A DNA stretch of 64,000 bases, taken from assembly GCF_041381155.1 (NCBI RefSeq), contig NC_091134.1:40073338-40137337 (forward strand), written 5' to 3'. The notes below the pieces were generated by a model, which ran no database searches, had not been told where the DNA came from, and was given only the letters and a program-made list of their open reading frames with translations. A program made the position numbers and the translations under genes. Positions 23,101 to 36,400 of this stretch are shown here, piece by piece; positions within the stretch are counted from its first letter, which is position 1, and each line of letters begins with the position of its first letter. This DNA comes from Argopecten irradians (Eukaryota; Mollusca; Bivalvia; Pectinida; Pectinidae).

Positions 23101-24250
23101 GTTTTTGTGGAAATCAGCATTGAAGTATGCGCTGGCAGAAATTGGTCAGCATCCAAGGCAGTCAGCGAAGCAGAGAGCCGATTGCGACACAAAGACATCG
23201 TGGGGACAATCGCTGTAGGGAGACAGGGCCTTGGAGCAGCTAAAACCACTCTCTGGAAGAAAGCAGATGTCGCAGAGAGGCAAACATTGGAACAGAAGGA
23301 GATAAGAAGTGGTGAAAAAGACAGACTAAAGCAGTGGAACTGGGCGTTCAGGGGGCCTGGACAAGGTGGGACACAGAACCACGTGTACTGTCATGGACAG
23401 AAATCTGGGAGTATCCGCAATTCCAACTGCAATTTCTCCTCCGTTCTGTGTATAATGTACTATCAACACCAGCAAATCTCCATAGATGGGACCTTGCAGA
23501 AACACCAGACTGCACTCTGTGTGGACAGAGAGGAACTCTGCAACATATCCTCACCTCCTGTAATGTGGTCTTAGCACAGGGAATATATACATGGCGCCAC
23601 AACGAAGTCCTAAGGGAGCTGGCAGATATTTTAGAGAAAGAACGCAAGAACACTAGGTCCAATCAACCAAGGCCCATTCATACACAGATTAGGTTTGTGA
23701 GGGAGGGGAAAAGAAGAACGTCAAGATCAGAGAAATCAACCTGAATCATCAGCCAGCCAGGGGACTGGAGATTGGCTGTAGATCTCAACCAAAGTTTCCG
23801 GATGTTGTTCCCACCAACCTCAGACCGGATATGGTTCTTTGGTCACCAGGATCATTGAGCTTACAGTCCCATGGGAGGAAAGGTGTAGTGAAGCACACGA
23901 AAGAAAGAGGACAAAGTATGAGGCACTGCTGCTGAAACGTAGGGAACGGGGCTGGCAGACATAAAGCTACCATGTCGAGGTTGATTGCAGAGGCTTCCCT
24001 GCACAGTCTGTGTGGAGAATACTATCTGCACTAGGGTGGGCGGGTAGGACTAGAAGGGCAGCAGTGCAGAGGATGGCCAAGACAGCAGAACGAGCTTCAT
24101 GCTGGGTGTGGATGAGGAAAGACACCAGTAGCTGGACACCCACCACCGACGCGCAGTGACTGATCACCACTGTGGACCCACCATCCTGAGAGTGTACCGA
24201 GTAAGGGGTCGAAACACTCGATAAGGGATGGCCTCGACTGTGTATAGGTA
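23101..24250 (+). mobile_element. broken retroelement relic, probably LINE-type
   Basis: This GC-richer island reads, in more than one frame, like the C-terminal part of a retroelement polyprotein that I have seen repeatedly in invertebrate genomes. One recognisable stretch is 'LAETPDCTLCGQRGTLQHIL' with a CxxC...H...C motif, followed by a 'TWRHNEVLRELADILEKER' stretch. The copy is a fossil with several breaks and no detectable terminal repeats. It is older than the LINE at 20561-22128. Confidence 0.7.
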
Positions 24251-24416
24251 ATTGACCTACTTACTCATTTTAGTGAAGACATATTTACAGGTTTTGCAGC
24301 AAATGATACATTTCACATTCAATTTATTAAGCTGATCATCCTTTAAAAAATTGTATCACCCAAACAAGTGAACAATAACAATAAATGTACACAGAGTCAT
24401 AGTGTAAGCCAATTTA

Positions 24417-24660
24417 TTTTCACGTCGATTTAATTCCACGATAGGAACCTCTTTGGTTCCACTTACAATTGTACCTTGTATTTGAAATCTTTTCACGACA
24501 ATTTAATTTCACGATAGGAATCTTTTGGTTCCACTTTACCTTGTATTTGAAACATTTTCACGACGATTTATTTGCGCGTCGATTTATTTTCACTATAGGA
24601 CCTCTCTTTGGTTCCACTTTACCTTGTATTTGAAACCGTTTTGCATCGATTTATTTTCGT
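24417..24660 (+). repeat. degenerate tandem repeat, 65-75 bp units
   Basis: Three to four imperfect units carry 'tcacga.gatttaatttcac', 'tttggttccacttt' and 'accttgtatttgaaa'. Related single copies with 'gtgaaatacgcgaaagttaatcg' wording occur near 28430-28580, 39030-39100 and 41300-41380, so the unit belongs to a dispersed 'cgcgaa' repeat family. Confidence 0.6.
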
Positions 24661-25363
24661 GATATCTTATATCGCCCGTGAAATACGGCGATTTTCACGG
24701 CGATTATCCAAATGTCTATACTTCTACATAACATCAGCTATATCCATTTGAAACATTTTCGCAGATAATTATTTTTCAGCATTGCCCGCGGAATACGTGA
24801 ACATTAATCGTATGTGAAAATAAGTGGGTCTACATTATTGTGCTCTTCGATCTAAGTTTATTCCTCAGTGCATCTTGATCTTGCTAAAATCAACCAATAT
24901 GACGATATTTCTTGAAATTTTACCTTAAAAAGTCAAAAGTTATAGAAAATATGACAGTAACAAAAACAATGCAACAAATTTATTACCAACGTGATACATG
25001 ATATGTCATATCACTAAATTATCACAATCAAAATAAAAATGAAACGCGAATAGATCGACTGAATTGCAAAAAATTATTACCTAAACTAATAACAGCAGGT
25101 TGCACTGTTTTTTACATATAATTCATGCTGTTAACATTTTGATGATTATACAGCTGACAATATTATCTCATATATTTTATCTTATCAATTATTATGGTAA
25201 CATCAAGGGTTTTGGGCAATCCGACCTTATACCAAACACTGTGAAGCATTGTCGTAGCATTAAAATAACTATTATCAACTAATTAAATTTAGATAATCAA
25301 AAAATAATTGAAAGGGGTAAATGATATGACTATTTGGAAACTAAAGATGAGCAATAGTGTCAG
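24661..25363. other. intergenic, no gene seen
   Basis: It includes the end of the preceding repeat family (to about 24840) and then AT-rich DNA that should contain the 3' UTR of the carotenoid-oxygenase gene. No AATAAA could be pinned close to its stop. Confidence 0.45.
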
Positions 25364-28300
25364 TTACCATACACCAGGGAAGAATCGACCGTGGTAGTTG
25401 AATGGAATCGTGGTTGGTAGGTAAGCTTTGTTGATCAATGTCATTGTTTTTGGATCCACGACTCCAATATAAGACAACCCACGATCACCGTCCAGAATTA
25501 CCATCAGAAGCACGCCATCATCTTCCTCTTTTGCCACTTCCGGTGGCGCAGGCACAAAAAACGCTTCCGTCGGGTAATGGTGCGGGATCTGAAACATCTT
25601 TGTCTCAGTTTTCCCACAGACGTCCTTCTTTACGATTCCGGTGTGACTAAAACCTTTCCCATTCCAGTTGAATACGACGCCATATACATAACAGTAAGGT
25701 TTGGATCTGTAGTTTTCATTGAATGTTGGAATCTCCATATTCAGGGCATCAGGGAAATCGTAGTGCGTGATATTTTTTGTATTCATGTCTATGGTGTACC
25801 GTCTTAATTTTGAAACCAAGGACATGTTCATTCTTTCTGTCGCATTGAGTATGGATTGAAAGTCGAATTTTTTGAAAAAGTATGGATCTGGTTGAACAGG
25901 TATGTCGACTGTAAGTATGTTGTTTACTTCATACGCATTGGCGTGGTGTAGAGCGAAAACTGTTTCCGTCTCAAAGGTTTCCATTTTTCCCGTTGGAATG
26001 TTTACAACGAAAACTTTGGCTTTCTCGTCATTGTTCCATTCCACGCCAGCCGCGGCATATCCGTTTTTCGCCATGGTCATAAAATTTTGGTAATAAGGAT
26101 GAGCGATGAAAACAACATGGTTTTCTGTTACAGCAAAGGAATGCATGTAAGGAACGGAGTCCAAACGCCATTCAGCTATGACTTCGTGGTCCTCGGCGCC
26201 CTTCGTGCGGATCACTGTTATTTTATCTTTGATGACCCCAGGAATCATCCCAGTTCCTGCAAGGTAGTCGATGTACGCCCCTGGATTACCGTATTCCGGG
26301 ATTGGATGAGCAGACGACAACAAACTTACGACGTCATCTGTTTTTGGATGGTTCCCTGTAGGAATCTTGGGGTCGATTAATCTAACCGTATCAAGGGTTG
26401 GAAGGTCGATTTGATAAGACTTCCATAAGTCTGTCACGGCAACAAAGGTGTTGGAATAGTTGTAAAAGTTCACATTCATGTTATCCATGGCATTGAACAT
26501 GGCCGCCACTTTCTGTTCGTCATCATAAGGAGGCACGGTGACTCCAAAATTCAGGTATGGAGCGATGTCGTTTATCTCCACTGATGTTTTGTAGAAGGAA
26601 GACTGGATAAACTTTGTGGTAAATAGACACGAGCCATCACCGGGGAATTTCCAGCTCATTAGCTTGGCGTAACCGTCCAGCGCCTGTGTGAATTTCCTGT
26701 TCCCCATCTCAAACTGTCCGGGACCGTTCCGTACCTAAAAGCAGAATTATTTCATTATCTATACATTTAAGTTAAAAAAAAAAAAAAAAAAAAAAGGATC
26801 CCCAACAACTTCAATGTATCAACATTAATGCATATGCTATGAAGAATAATCCGATAAAAATTTTCCGCTTTTTATTCTTCAAGAATGAAAGTAATTATGG
26901 CGTCAAGTATTTATCTTCTGTCATGGAATGAACTTTGCGGTGTAATGCATAGCTAATATTTCTGCTTATCAATGATATATATTGCTGCATCAGTCTTTGC
27001 TATATCTATCAAACATTAGCAAGTGTATTGACTCTTGAGAGACATAACGAGAATCAGTGTTGGTACATAAATTGAGAGTAACTACAGAGTAAATTTCAAT
27101 GCTTTACAGTATTTGATTTGTAGTGACGTAAAACGAATGTGCATAGTTGATAATGAACAAAGGAGGGAGGGAGAGAGCACAGCGTTCATGCAGAGCAAGC
27201 GTCGCTTTCGCTACCAGCTATATTGATCTACGGGAAACATAAACCGTTTAATTTCCACGGCTCAACTTTAAATGGTTGATTTACAAGTTACAAAGTAAGT
27301 TAAATAAAATTAAGGCATTATTTGCATTTTGATGAACAAATCATAATCACAAAAATTAAAGAAAAAAAAAGTTAAAAAATCATATCACAAACGTAATATA
27401 CCATGTCTACACTGTCATACAAATGGCCTTGGATAATTTAGTTTATATATCTTTCTGTTTGATGACGATAAAATTGCTGCATAAACATTATTAGTAATAA
27501 TGTATGTTTTGATAGCCTAAACCATATACTGGTTATCATTTCGTCATAACAGATAGTAGTTTATCAAAATTATTAAATCGTGGACACTAGAGACTGAAAC
27601 ACGTGAGAGTAATCTGAAATGAGATCACGTGTAGTTTTTGACATTTGTTATCTTAAACAAGTAGGCGTTTTAACCCCGTATTTGGATATCTGATAATTAG
27701 AGGATGTACCAGACTTTGGTTTTGAAGGAACACATATTGTGTCATTGTGTCAGTATTAAGTACATTAATTATCTTTCTAACGTGTAGAACATTTAGTAAT
27801 GAAATTAAGAACATTAGAAATAGATACTTTATGAATTAATGAATGTGTACTTCGATATAAAATACAAGGAAGTAATAGATGAAATTTTATTGAGAAAACA
27901 AAATGTAACAAAAACGACATAAATATTGCATGTTTTGTATTTTCCTATAGCTGACAATAACTAAAGTATGCCAAAATCTTACACAGCAAAGCCGGAAATC
28001 CTCTTTGTTGTTGTTTCATGTCGTAAGTAAATGTATCGATCGAAATGTAAAACTTAGGATTTTGTTAGGTTTTTTTTAAATGTCTGAATACCACATCCTA
28101 CCGAAATTGAACTATTAACATGGATATAAATACTCATATAAATCTGATATATGTCGTGGAATATCAATATCAATGTCTAGTTAAATGACAGAAATAGCTA
28201 CAAAAAATCATGCACCCTCACACTTCGCATGTCGTTACACATGGATTTCCAAATATATCTATTAATCATAATAAAATATTTCATTATTTACCCAGTTTTA

Positions 28301-31048
28301 GTTTAGATTTTATTTTTGCTTAATGGTATTATTCTAAATATAGCACCATACCAGTTCTGCTTGTACATGTAATATACTTTTTAAAACAAGAGAAGAATAT
28401 TTTAAAATTTCAAACAACTTTTTTTTTTCGTGGCGACTTAATATCGCATTTTTACACATAACGACTATTCCAAGACGATGAATTTCGTGATCGAGACCTC
28501 TTTTGTCTCCACTTTATATGTAATTGAAATTTCTTATCGCTTGTGAAATACGCGAAAGTTAATCGTAGACGAAAGAAGGAAGGATAACAGTAGATAAATA
28601 CCCGTTTTATATGTTTGGTTTGTTTCAGCTCTTTGCCATGGCTTCACATAAAAGTATATATGGCGCGTTAAAAATATTGCGTTTTTTTTTTAAATTATTC
28701 TAATTCAAGTCATATTATGTTTTTTAATATTTATATAACAGCACATATATAGTATATATATATAGAAAAAAATCACTTATATACAGAAATATCAAATGAT
28801 TTGAAGATAATATATACTCTAATAGAAAATACAAAACTTAATCAGGCTTGCAATTATGACAGGAAAATACCCGGGAATTTCCTATCCAACTGTAAATATA
28901 TAGTAATCGGCTGCAATATATACTCCTCAAATACTGAAAATACTAAAGAAAATAAAAGTTAATCAGGCTTGCAATTATGACAGGAAAATACCCGGGAATT
29001 TCCTATCAAATGTTGCAACTGATATAGTATATATACTCTAATAGAAAATACAAAAGTTAATCAGGCGTGCAATTATGACAGGAAAATACCCGGGAATTTC
29101 CTATCAAATGTTGCAACTGATATAGTATATATACTCTAATAGAAAATACAAAAGTTAATCAGGCGTGCAATTATGACAGGAAAATACCCGGGAATTTCCT
29201 ATCAAAATGTTGCAAATACGTATATAGCAAGTCACACTTTTACAAGGATATTTAAGACTAACGATATTAAAAAAAACTTTTTAAATGCATTGCAATTTAT
29301 CAATTGAGGTTCGTTGTGTGAAAATGGAAAGTGAGTTACGGGTGAAAAGTTAATATATAATAATACAAATTTTATTAATTTAATTTATACATTGATATAT
29401 AAATATTTGTATATAATATATATACAAATATTTCTTCTGGCGACACCTACAATGCACAGAAAACATTCAGTAAGTACACGCCCCCGTTTCAGGGGCGTCT
29501 GAGAGTATTCTCTACTTATCGATGCTGTCGCTTTTTTGTAGTTTATGCAAACTAATGTCTGTTAAATGTCGTCATAATGAATTATATAATTCTAAATAAA
29601 ACACTTTTAGTTTGAAAATTAAAATCTGTTGATGATGATGAACATTGTTGAACATCGAATGACTCGACCATGTTCTAAATTTTCCCCTTGCTGTCAGATT
29701 CACTTTGTTATCAGGGATCTCCATTCACATATGATACTTCCAGATAAGCAAATTTACGAGTCCTATTTTTATACATTTTGAAATATGCATTTTTAAAACT
29801 GTGTAGATTCTATAAGGTGCAATGATAGAACGTTCGTTTAGGCTCTTAAAACATAACGGAACTTTAAATGGTTATATCTTTAATGTCAGCTATCAAATAT
29901 GCTTTTCATTCATATTGATATAATTTAACAAATTGCGCTCAATGAAATATGGATAAAACATATAATATTTTCATAACCTAAGGTAAAAATGAATCAACAT
30001 AAATTGAATGAACTTAATATAAATATTTTATTTTCATAGTTTGTAATCTGAGGTGAATATTTTATTTCAATATCCTGTGTTTTAAGACTCTTTCATACGT
30101 GGATATGAAGGATAGGGATATTCTACCCGAGGGTCATAAAATGTTGTAAAACCCAAGGCTTGAGGGTTTTACAACATTTTGTGACCCTCGGGTAGAATAT
30201 CCCTATCCTTCATATCCACGTATGAAAGAGTAGTTTTCTCTCATACCTCGAAGTTTTATTACTTATTTTTACTTCAGTACATGTACTTTGATTTTCCGAC
30301 ATTTTGAAATCAATTCGGAAAAAACGCGACGACAAGTCAATTCTCCATACATGAAAATTGCAGGATATTTTTCAACGCAAATCCCATGGTTAGTATCTTT
30401 AAAGTAAATCCCGTATTGTTTCTGAAAAAAATGTTAAAATTCTACCTTAAAAATAGTGATTTTGTTGACGCTGTGACGTTACGAGGCTTTATTGCATGGG
30501 TAGCCATGCAATACTGCCTCAGGCAACATGAGTCTATCATGTAGATAGAATACAGTGAATCTATTACAATCAGAATCACTCAACAAGATTATTTCATAGA
30601 AAATTAATTTATACCTTTTTGTACTCTACTTTTCTTTCATTACAACGTAGGTGTTTTAGTAGAAAAAATAGACGCGAGTACTGAAACCCTCGTTTTGAAG
30701 ATGGTCAGGATATATATTTTGTCAATTAAACACCAACTAACAAGGGACGAGGTGTTATTCACACATATTCTTTATCGATCAAATTATATTTTAAGTAGAT
30801 GTAAAAGGTGAAAAAAATCATATGAGCATATTATATAATCAGTACATTAATACATATGACTTATTTACCAGAGTTCCATATATCCAGTTGGGTAGCGGTT
30901 TTTCAAATTTGATTGGATAATCTTCATAGGTGTCCTTATTTGTTGTCCACCAATGTTGGAAACCAGGAGCATCATCATCATCACCAGGAGCACTGCTAGC
31001 TGTCTGTACTGTCGCCAGCATCAGCAGCAGAAAGGATAGAGACATCAT
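25364..31048 (-). CDS. secreted carotenoid oxygenase (BCO/RPE65 family), copy A
   Basis: Two coding exons: 31048-30869 and 26734-25364, joined in phase 0 (CTG|GTAAAT ... TTTTAG|GTACGG) to give 516 aa ending TAA. The family cleaves or isomerises carotenoids with Fe(II) held by four histidines. Here they fit H203 (SSAHP), H258 (YMHSF), H324 (LHHANAYE) and H508 (NYHGRF). Other marks are RNGPGQF at 62-68, 'ENYRSKPYCYVYG' and 'FVPAPPEVAKEEDDGV'. Residues 1-20 (MMSLSFLLLMLATVQTASSA) form a clear signal peptide, followed by an acidic PGDDDDAPG. NxS/T sequons (NYS, NAT, NMS, NIT) suit secretion, unlike the cytosolic or mitochondrial vertebrate BCO1/BCO2. The whole catalytic part lies in one 1371-bp exon. 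The substrate is unknown. Confidence 0.9.
28807..29215 (+). repeat. tandem repeat, about 96-bp unit, four copies
   Basis: Four near-identical units in the intron of carotenoid oxygenase A, each with 'actctaatagaaaatac', 'gttaatcagg.gtgcaatta' and 'gaaaatacccgggaatttcc'. The first two are slightly diverged; the last two are almost identical. Confidence 0.9.
30087..30231. mobile_element. near-perfect hairpin element
   Basis: The inverted repeat arms are about 66 bp, from 'actctttcatacgtggat' to 'gttgtaaaaccc', with about one mismatch and a loop of about 13 bases (aaggcttga). It sits in the carotenoid oxygenase A intron. It is likely a very young fold-back MITE. Confidence 0.9.
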
Positions 31049-31118
31049 CTTTTTATTTGCTTGTCACGGTAAGTATGCTACATCAGTTGGTATCACACGA
31101 TCTTACGTAATGATGACA

Positions 31119-31125
31119 TTATATA
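31119..31125 (-). promoter_or_regulatory. candidate TATA box of carotenoid oxygenase A
   Basis: TATATAA on the minus strand, about 71 bases before the ATG at 31048. A 'TGCGCATGCAC' (NRF1-like) block lies about 20 bases further upstream. The position is sensible for a core promoter with a short 5' UTR. Confidence 0.4.
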
Positions 31126-32038
31126 GGTATTTTAACCCATGTGCATGCGCAGATAATGTATTAATCATTCTGTATTGTCGTGATCCTAAATCAACTAAAA
31201 GAAGTTGAACAAGTGACAAAGCTATATTTAGATATTGATTCACAATCATTGTCCTTATATTGGGTCATCGTGAAATGTAATTTGTTTTATTGTTTATAAT
31301 GCCCTGAAAGTTATGTTCAGATTGAGATATTATGGATACTATGTCCTATATCCATCCCCTCCAAATTTCTATTGGAGGTTAAATGTTCTTCTAGGGTTTT
31401 GGACCAAAGAGTTTTATTCCCCTTTTCCAAATAATTGATTTTATGAATCCAAACACCATTTATGTGATAAATTTAAGATGATTCTCAATTTCGTAGCAAC
31501 TTGATCAAATGATCAATTATCATTTTCTTCTTTTGTGATACGGAATTAAACTTTTGTGCTTAAATGTTTATTGTGTGTCCATTGTTATCACCCTATATCT
31601 TTTATGTGATTGTCTATAGTTTAAACCTTTATCCGTCTGACAGGACAACTTTCAGTGATAAAACAAAGATAGCTAATTATTCCGGATAAACTGGTTATGT
31701 TCTTGCAGTACCTTTTACATGAATTTCCAAACTAAAATAAAAAATTATATATACCCGCAAATAAAACAGCAAACTCTTATCTATGATTAAGTTAAAACCA
31801 CATAACGTACTGTTAGAAATTGATAAAATCTGCGAATATTTTCCCCGCCAAATTAGTTTCAATTAATGATGAAGTTTGCTGCACGCACAAATAAATATAT
31901 GTACATCTTTGGTGGAATGATGCAATATATTATTCTCCAAAAAATGTGTTCTATATTTAATGACGAAGACAGAAATGATTGTATGGAGTAACTATTGTAC
32001 GCTTATACCACTTGTACTCTGTATTTGTATATTACGGA

Positions 32039-32178
32039 GTTATCTGCTCTTACGGATAGGCACTGACTGTTACATCATTTTATGGGTGCATCGTCATATT
32101 TTGTTTGAGAGAAAACGAGATAATTTATGTTCAAAAGTAATGACGTCACAATTGATACCTTCCCACAAGTGTGATCAC
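32039..32178. mobile_element. short diverged MITE
   Basis: The left end 'gttatctgctcttacggata' and the reverse complement of the right end ('gtgatcacacttgtgggaag', then 'gacgtcatt') are related to the terminal repeats of 4518-4897. The copy is shorter and more decayed. Confidence 0.45.
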
Positions 32179-33270
32179 ACTGTAATGTGAAGTTTTGAAC
32201 CGCATCTTAAAGTAATTACACTAGTTTGTAATGTTTTAAATGCTTTGTAAACACCGACATTTGTATATGTCATGAACTATATGTACGAAAGAAATATACC
32301 AAGATATCATCCGTTTAAACTTGGACTTATGACCGTCACATCAAAACGTTATCATTACAGTGACGTCACTCTGACCTGGACCTCTTTATTGGTCAGCAGC
32401 CGGTCAATGAGTCGACAACATTTTATTATCACATTGCTCGTAATTGTTTAAACGAATTTACTGATAATGCTTAACATACATATATTAATCGCCATGTAAA
32501 TAGGCATGACGACGGCAAAATAAAGATAAAAATACGAAACGCTATCGACTGCTGTCACATCGCGTCTTGACTGCAATACAATGATTGTTTAAATCTTTGC
32601 ATTGTTTTAAATGAAGTAATCGTTATTACAATATAAGACAGACTTGGTTCCATTGAAGTATTCGTTACGCTATTTAACAATTTTAACTATAACTCGTTTC
32701 ATACATTTAAATGACTTTGTCTCCTGGATAATTAACCAGGAAATTTATTATTTGATGCAACTAGTATCTAAAGAGATACCAAAAGTTCCTTATCGGAGGA
32801 AACATGGTATTTGTTACATGAGGTATAATGTAGATATCAGCCCTTATCATAGAAAGCACAATTTCGTTTCAAAACGAAACCAATGAGCAGCAACATGCTG
32901 TAGACCGGTGATTTTCTTCAGTATACATTCTTCTATCTATACTCGATCGAGACTTCAAATCAAATCGAACATAAAATTTAATTTAAATAACAGAGTTTAA
33001 CTTAATTTAAAACAGAGCTATGGCCACTTCTTTGTAAATCAGAACGGTTCAATAAATGTCTTATGTGTTTTCACATGGTTTTTATTTACTACAATTTAAA
33101 AAATAGCAATTTTGTAATAACATCTCATTACAAAAAAAAACAAAAAAAAACAAAAAATAGACTGGCGAGGGAAAGAAGATAATTCATTTGATATAATAGA
33201 GTAAAATGCTATAACGCATTTGACTAAAATACAAAGGATGATTTCCTATGAAATACATAAGTAATACACA

Positions 33271-33276
33271 TTTATT
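33271..33276 (-). terminator. candidate poly(A) signal of carotenoid oxygenase B
   Basis: AATAAA on the minus strand, about 140 bases beyond the stop codon at 33415-33417. Confidence 0.45.
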
Positions 33277-33414
33277 TTCTTTCAGTGATATATAGGCGAG
33301 GATCAAAACTTTGCACATAAACCCACATACATTTAGATATAAATACACTTTTCCAAATCTACACTTTTCCATAATCTCAGTGTAATTTGCAGATCAACAT
33401 TTGTAATTTGCAGT

Positions 33415-36400
33415 TTACCACAAACCAGGGAAAAATCGACCGTGGTAGTTGAATGGAATCGTGGTTGGAAGGTAAGCTTTGTTTATCAGTGTCATTGATT
33501 TTGGATCCACGACTCCAATATAAGACAACCCACGATCACCGTCCAGAATTACCATCAGAAGCACGCCATCGTCTTCTTCTTTTGCCACTTCCGGTGGCGC
33601 AGGCACAAACCACGCTTCCGTCGGGTAATGGTGCGGGATCTGAAACATCTTTGTCTCAGTTTTCCCACAGACGTCCTTCTTTACGATTCCTGTGTGACTA
33701 AAACCTTTTCCATTCCAGTTGAATACGACGCCATATACATAACAGTAAGGTTTGGATCTGTAGTTTTCATTGAATGTTGGAAGCTCCATATTCCGGGCAT
33801 CTGGAAAATCATAGTGCATGATATTTTTAGCATTCATGTCTATTGTGTAACGTCTTAATTTAGAAATCAGTGTCATGTTCATCCTTTCTGTAGCGTTGAG
33901 TACAGAGGGAAAGTTTAATTTTTTGAAAAAGTATGGATCTGGTTGAACAGGTATGTCGACTGTAAGTATGTTGTTTACTTCATACGCATTGGCATGGTGT
34001 AGAGCGAAAACTGTTTCAGTCTCAAAGGTTTCAATTTTACCAGTAGGAATATTGACAACGTAAACCTTTGCCTTCTCCTCTTCTCTCCATTCCATTCCTG
34101 CTGCAGCGTATCCGTTTTTCGCCATGGTCATAAAATTTTGGTAATAAGGATGAGCGATGAAAACAACGTGGTTTTCTGTTACAGCAAAAGTATGCATGTA
34201 AGGGGCGGAGTCCAAACGCCATTCAGCTATGACTTCGTGGTCCTCGGCGCCCTTCGTACGAATCACTGTTATTTTATCCTGAATAACACCTGGAACCATT
34301 CCAGCACCTCCAAGGTAATCGATATATGCTCCCGTATTGCCATATTCCTGAATTGGATGAGCAGATGACATCAGACTTATGACGTCATCTGTTTTTGAAT
34401 GGTTCCCTGTAGGAATCTTAGGATTGATTAACCTAATCGTATCAAGGGTTGGAAGGTCGATTTGATAAGACTTCCATAAGTCTGTTACGGCAACAAAAGT
34501 GTTGGAATAGTTGTAAAAGTTCACATTCATGTTGTCCATGGCATTGAACATGGCCGCCACTTTCTGTTCGTCATCATAAGGAGGCACGGTGACTCCAAAA
34601 TTCAGGTATGGAGCGATGTCGTTTGTCTCCACTGATGTTTTGTAGAAGGAAGACTGGATAAACTTTGTGGTAAATAGACACGAGCCATCACCGGGAAACT
34701 TCCAGCTCATTAGCTTGGCGTAACCGTCCAGCGCCTGTGTGAAGTTTCTGTTCCCCATCTCAAACTGTCCGGGACCATTTTTGACCTGAGAAAAAATGTT
34801 TCTTGTCAGATATCATTTTTAAGTGAAAATCATCCTACATAAAATTATATGATGTAGCCATTTAACCCTGACGATGAAATTGTACCGAACTCTAATCCAT
34901 GGCAAATGATGGGTAAAATTTGATTTTCATATTTGAAGGTTAAATTACAAGATGTTTGACCTGCTATTACGAGATTATGAGTATACTCTACTTGAGTATA
35001 TATTATATTATAGTTATTTTTCTAATTACAGATTTATGTAATCATCCCATTAAATATGAAATGACTTTGTCGTTTGTAATCTTGTGTTTTACAACGACTG
35101 CAATATTTCTTCGAAAAGTTCCTCTGGTAATTTGAAATTTCAAGAAAGTACATTTTATACCTTGAATTTTAAAACTATCTTATATAATTGTCTTAAATAT
35201 AGAATATATTTTTAGTTTACTATATACACATTTAAGAGATATTCTGATTATATCCCACAAATAATAAATAAACCCGTCGGTTTAGACAAAACATCTTCAA
35301 TAATTAAAATACTTTGTTGGGTTGCCATTGGCCTTTCCTGGTTTTTCATGAAATTAATTGAATTTTACCCTGTAAAAAGTCGACGACCAAAAGGGTATAG
35401 CTAGATTGTGTTATCAATTATGGTTTCGAATAAGAGGGAATTTTAATATTCATTGATTTATTTTACTGACAAAAAATGGTTATCAAGATATTTTGAATTT
35501 AAATACTTTTTTACTAGTTGGACACAATTTTAGGTGTTTAAGAGCTCCAAATGCAAATAATAGTTCATCAGAATGTAAGCGACAGAATCACATACATAAC
35601 GTGATACAAACAGAAACACAATTCTGTATCAGACAGATATAGAACAATGAAATACGTGTCATCTGATAACATACCTTTAATCATGTCAATAGATATATAC
35701 ACATCAATAGCCGTATCCTTAACATTGATTATACCAAGGTTATTAGGTCAGATTTGAATATTAACCGTACCGCAGGTCATTTTCGCGGCACATAAGGGAC
35801 CTGTTACAGCTGTCATTGAAGTTTGCCCACAAACCAATTAAACAAAACCTATGTGCATGTTGTAGTACTATGACAGAGAACCTGTAAGATACCTTTAAAA
35901 TATTCAAAAGACCACAGGGGCCTGTTCTAGGTAGGATTTAATGCTGCCCTCCCAAGGTGTACATCAGGGTTCCTTTTTAAAAAAAGATAAAACTGTTTGA
36001 AGTTGTATTTTCAGAATCTTCAAGCATATTATACAATTTTGCATATTATACAATTTTGCTCGGAATTTGTAATTAAATAGAAAACCAATATTATTTATTT
36101 TCAAACATATCCATGATTACATCACTGAAGTTCATCTAATGTTCAAAACAATTTGTATTGATAGATACAGTGAAATAGCAGCATATGGGTGCTTCAATCA
36201 GAAAATGTAAGGGAATTATGTGGGGGATTTTCCGAATTTTTATCCCAAGTGCTCCCCCACTTCCGGTTAATGCACATCTTCACTTTTTTGAATTATGAAA
36301 ACTACACTATAGTACGTAACATAGTGAAAGTTTCGAAAATATCGCAAGCCGGGAAGTTTGTCATTTCAAGGTCAAAAATTTTTTTTGGTCAATTTCTACA

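Larger units (their letters stand above)
31126..33414. other. intergenic between the two carotenoid oxygenases
   Basis: It holds the upstream region of copy A, a diverged MITE (32039-32178) and the 3' flank of copy B. No further gene was recognised. Confidence 0.5.

Noticed and set aside
25438-26380. Plus-strand open frames opposite carotenoid oxygenase A exon 2 (and their twins at 33453-34368)
   Set aside because: Antisense shadows of a conserved exon; they recur in both paralogues only because the coding strand is conserved.
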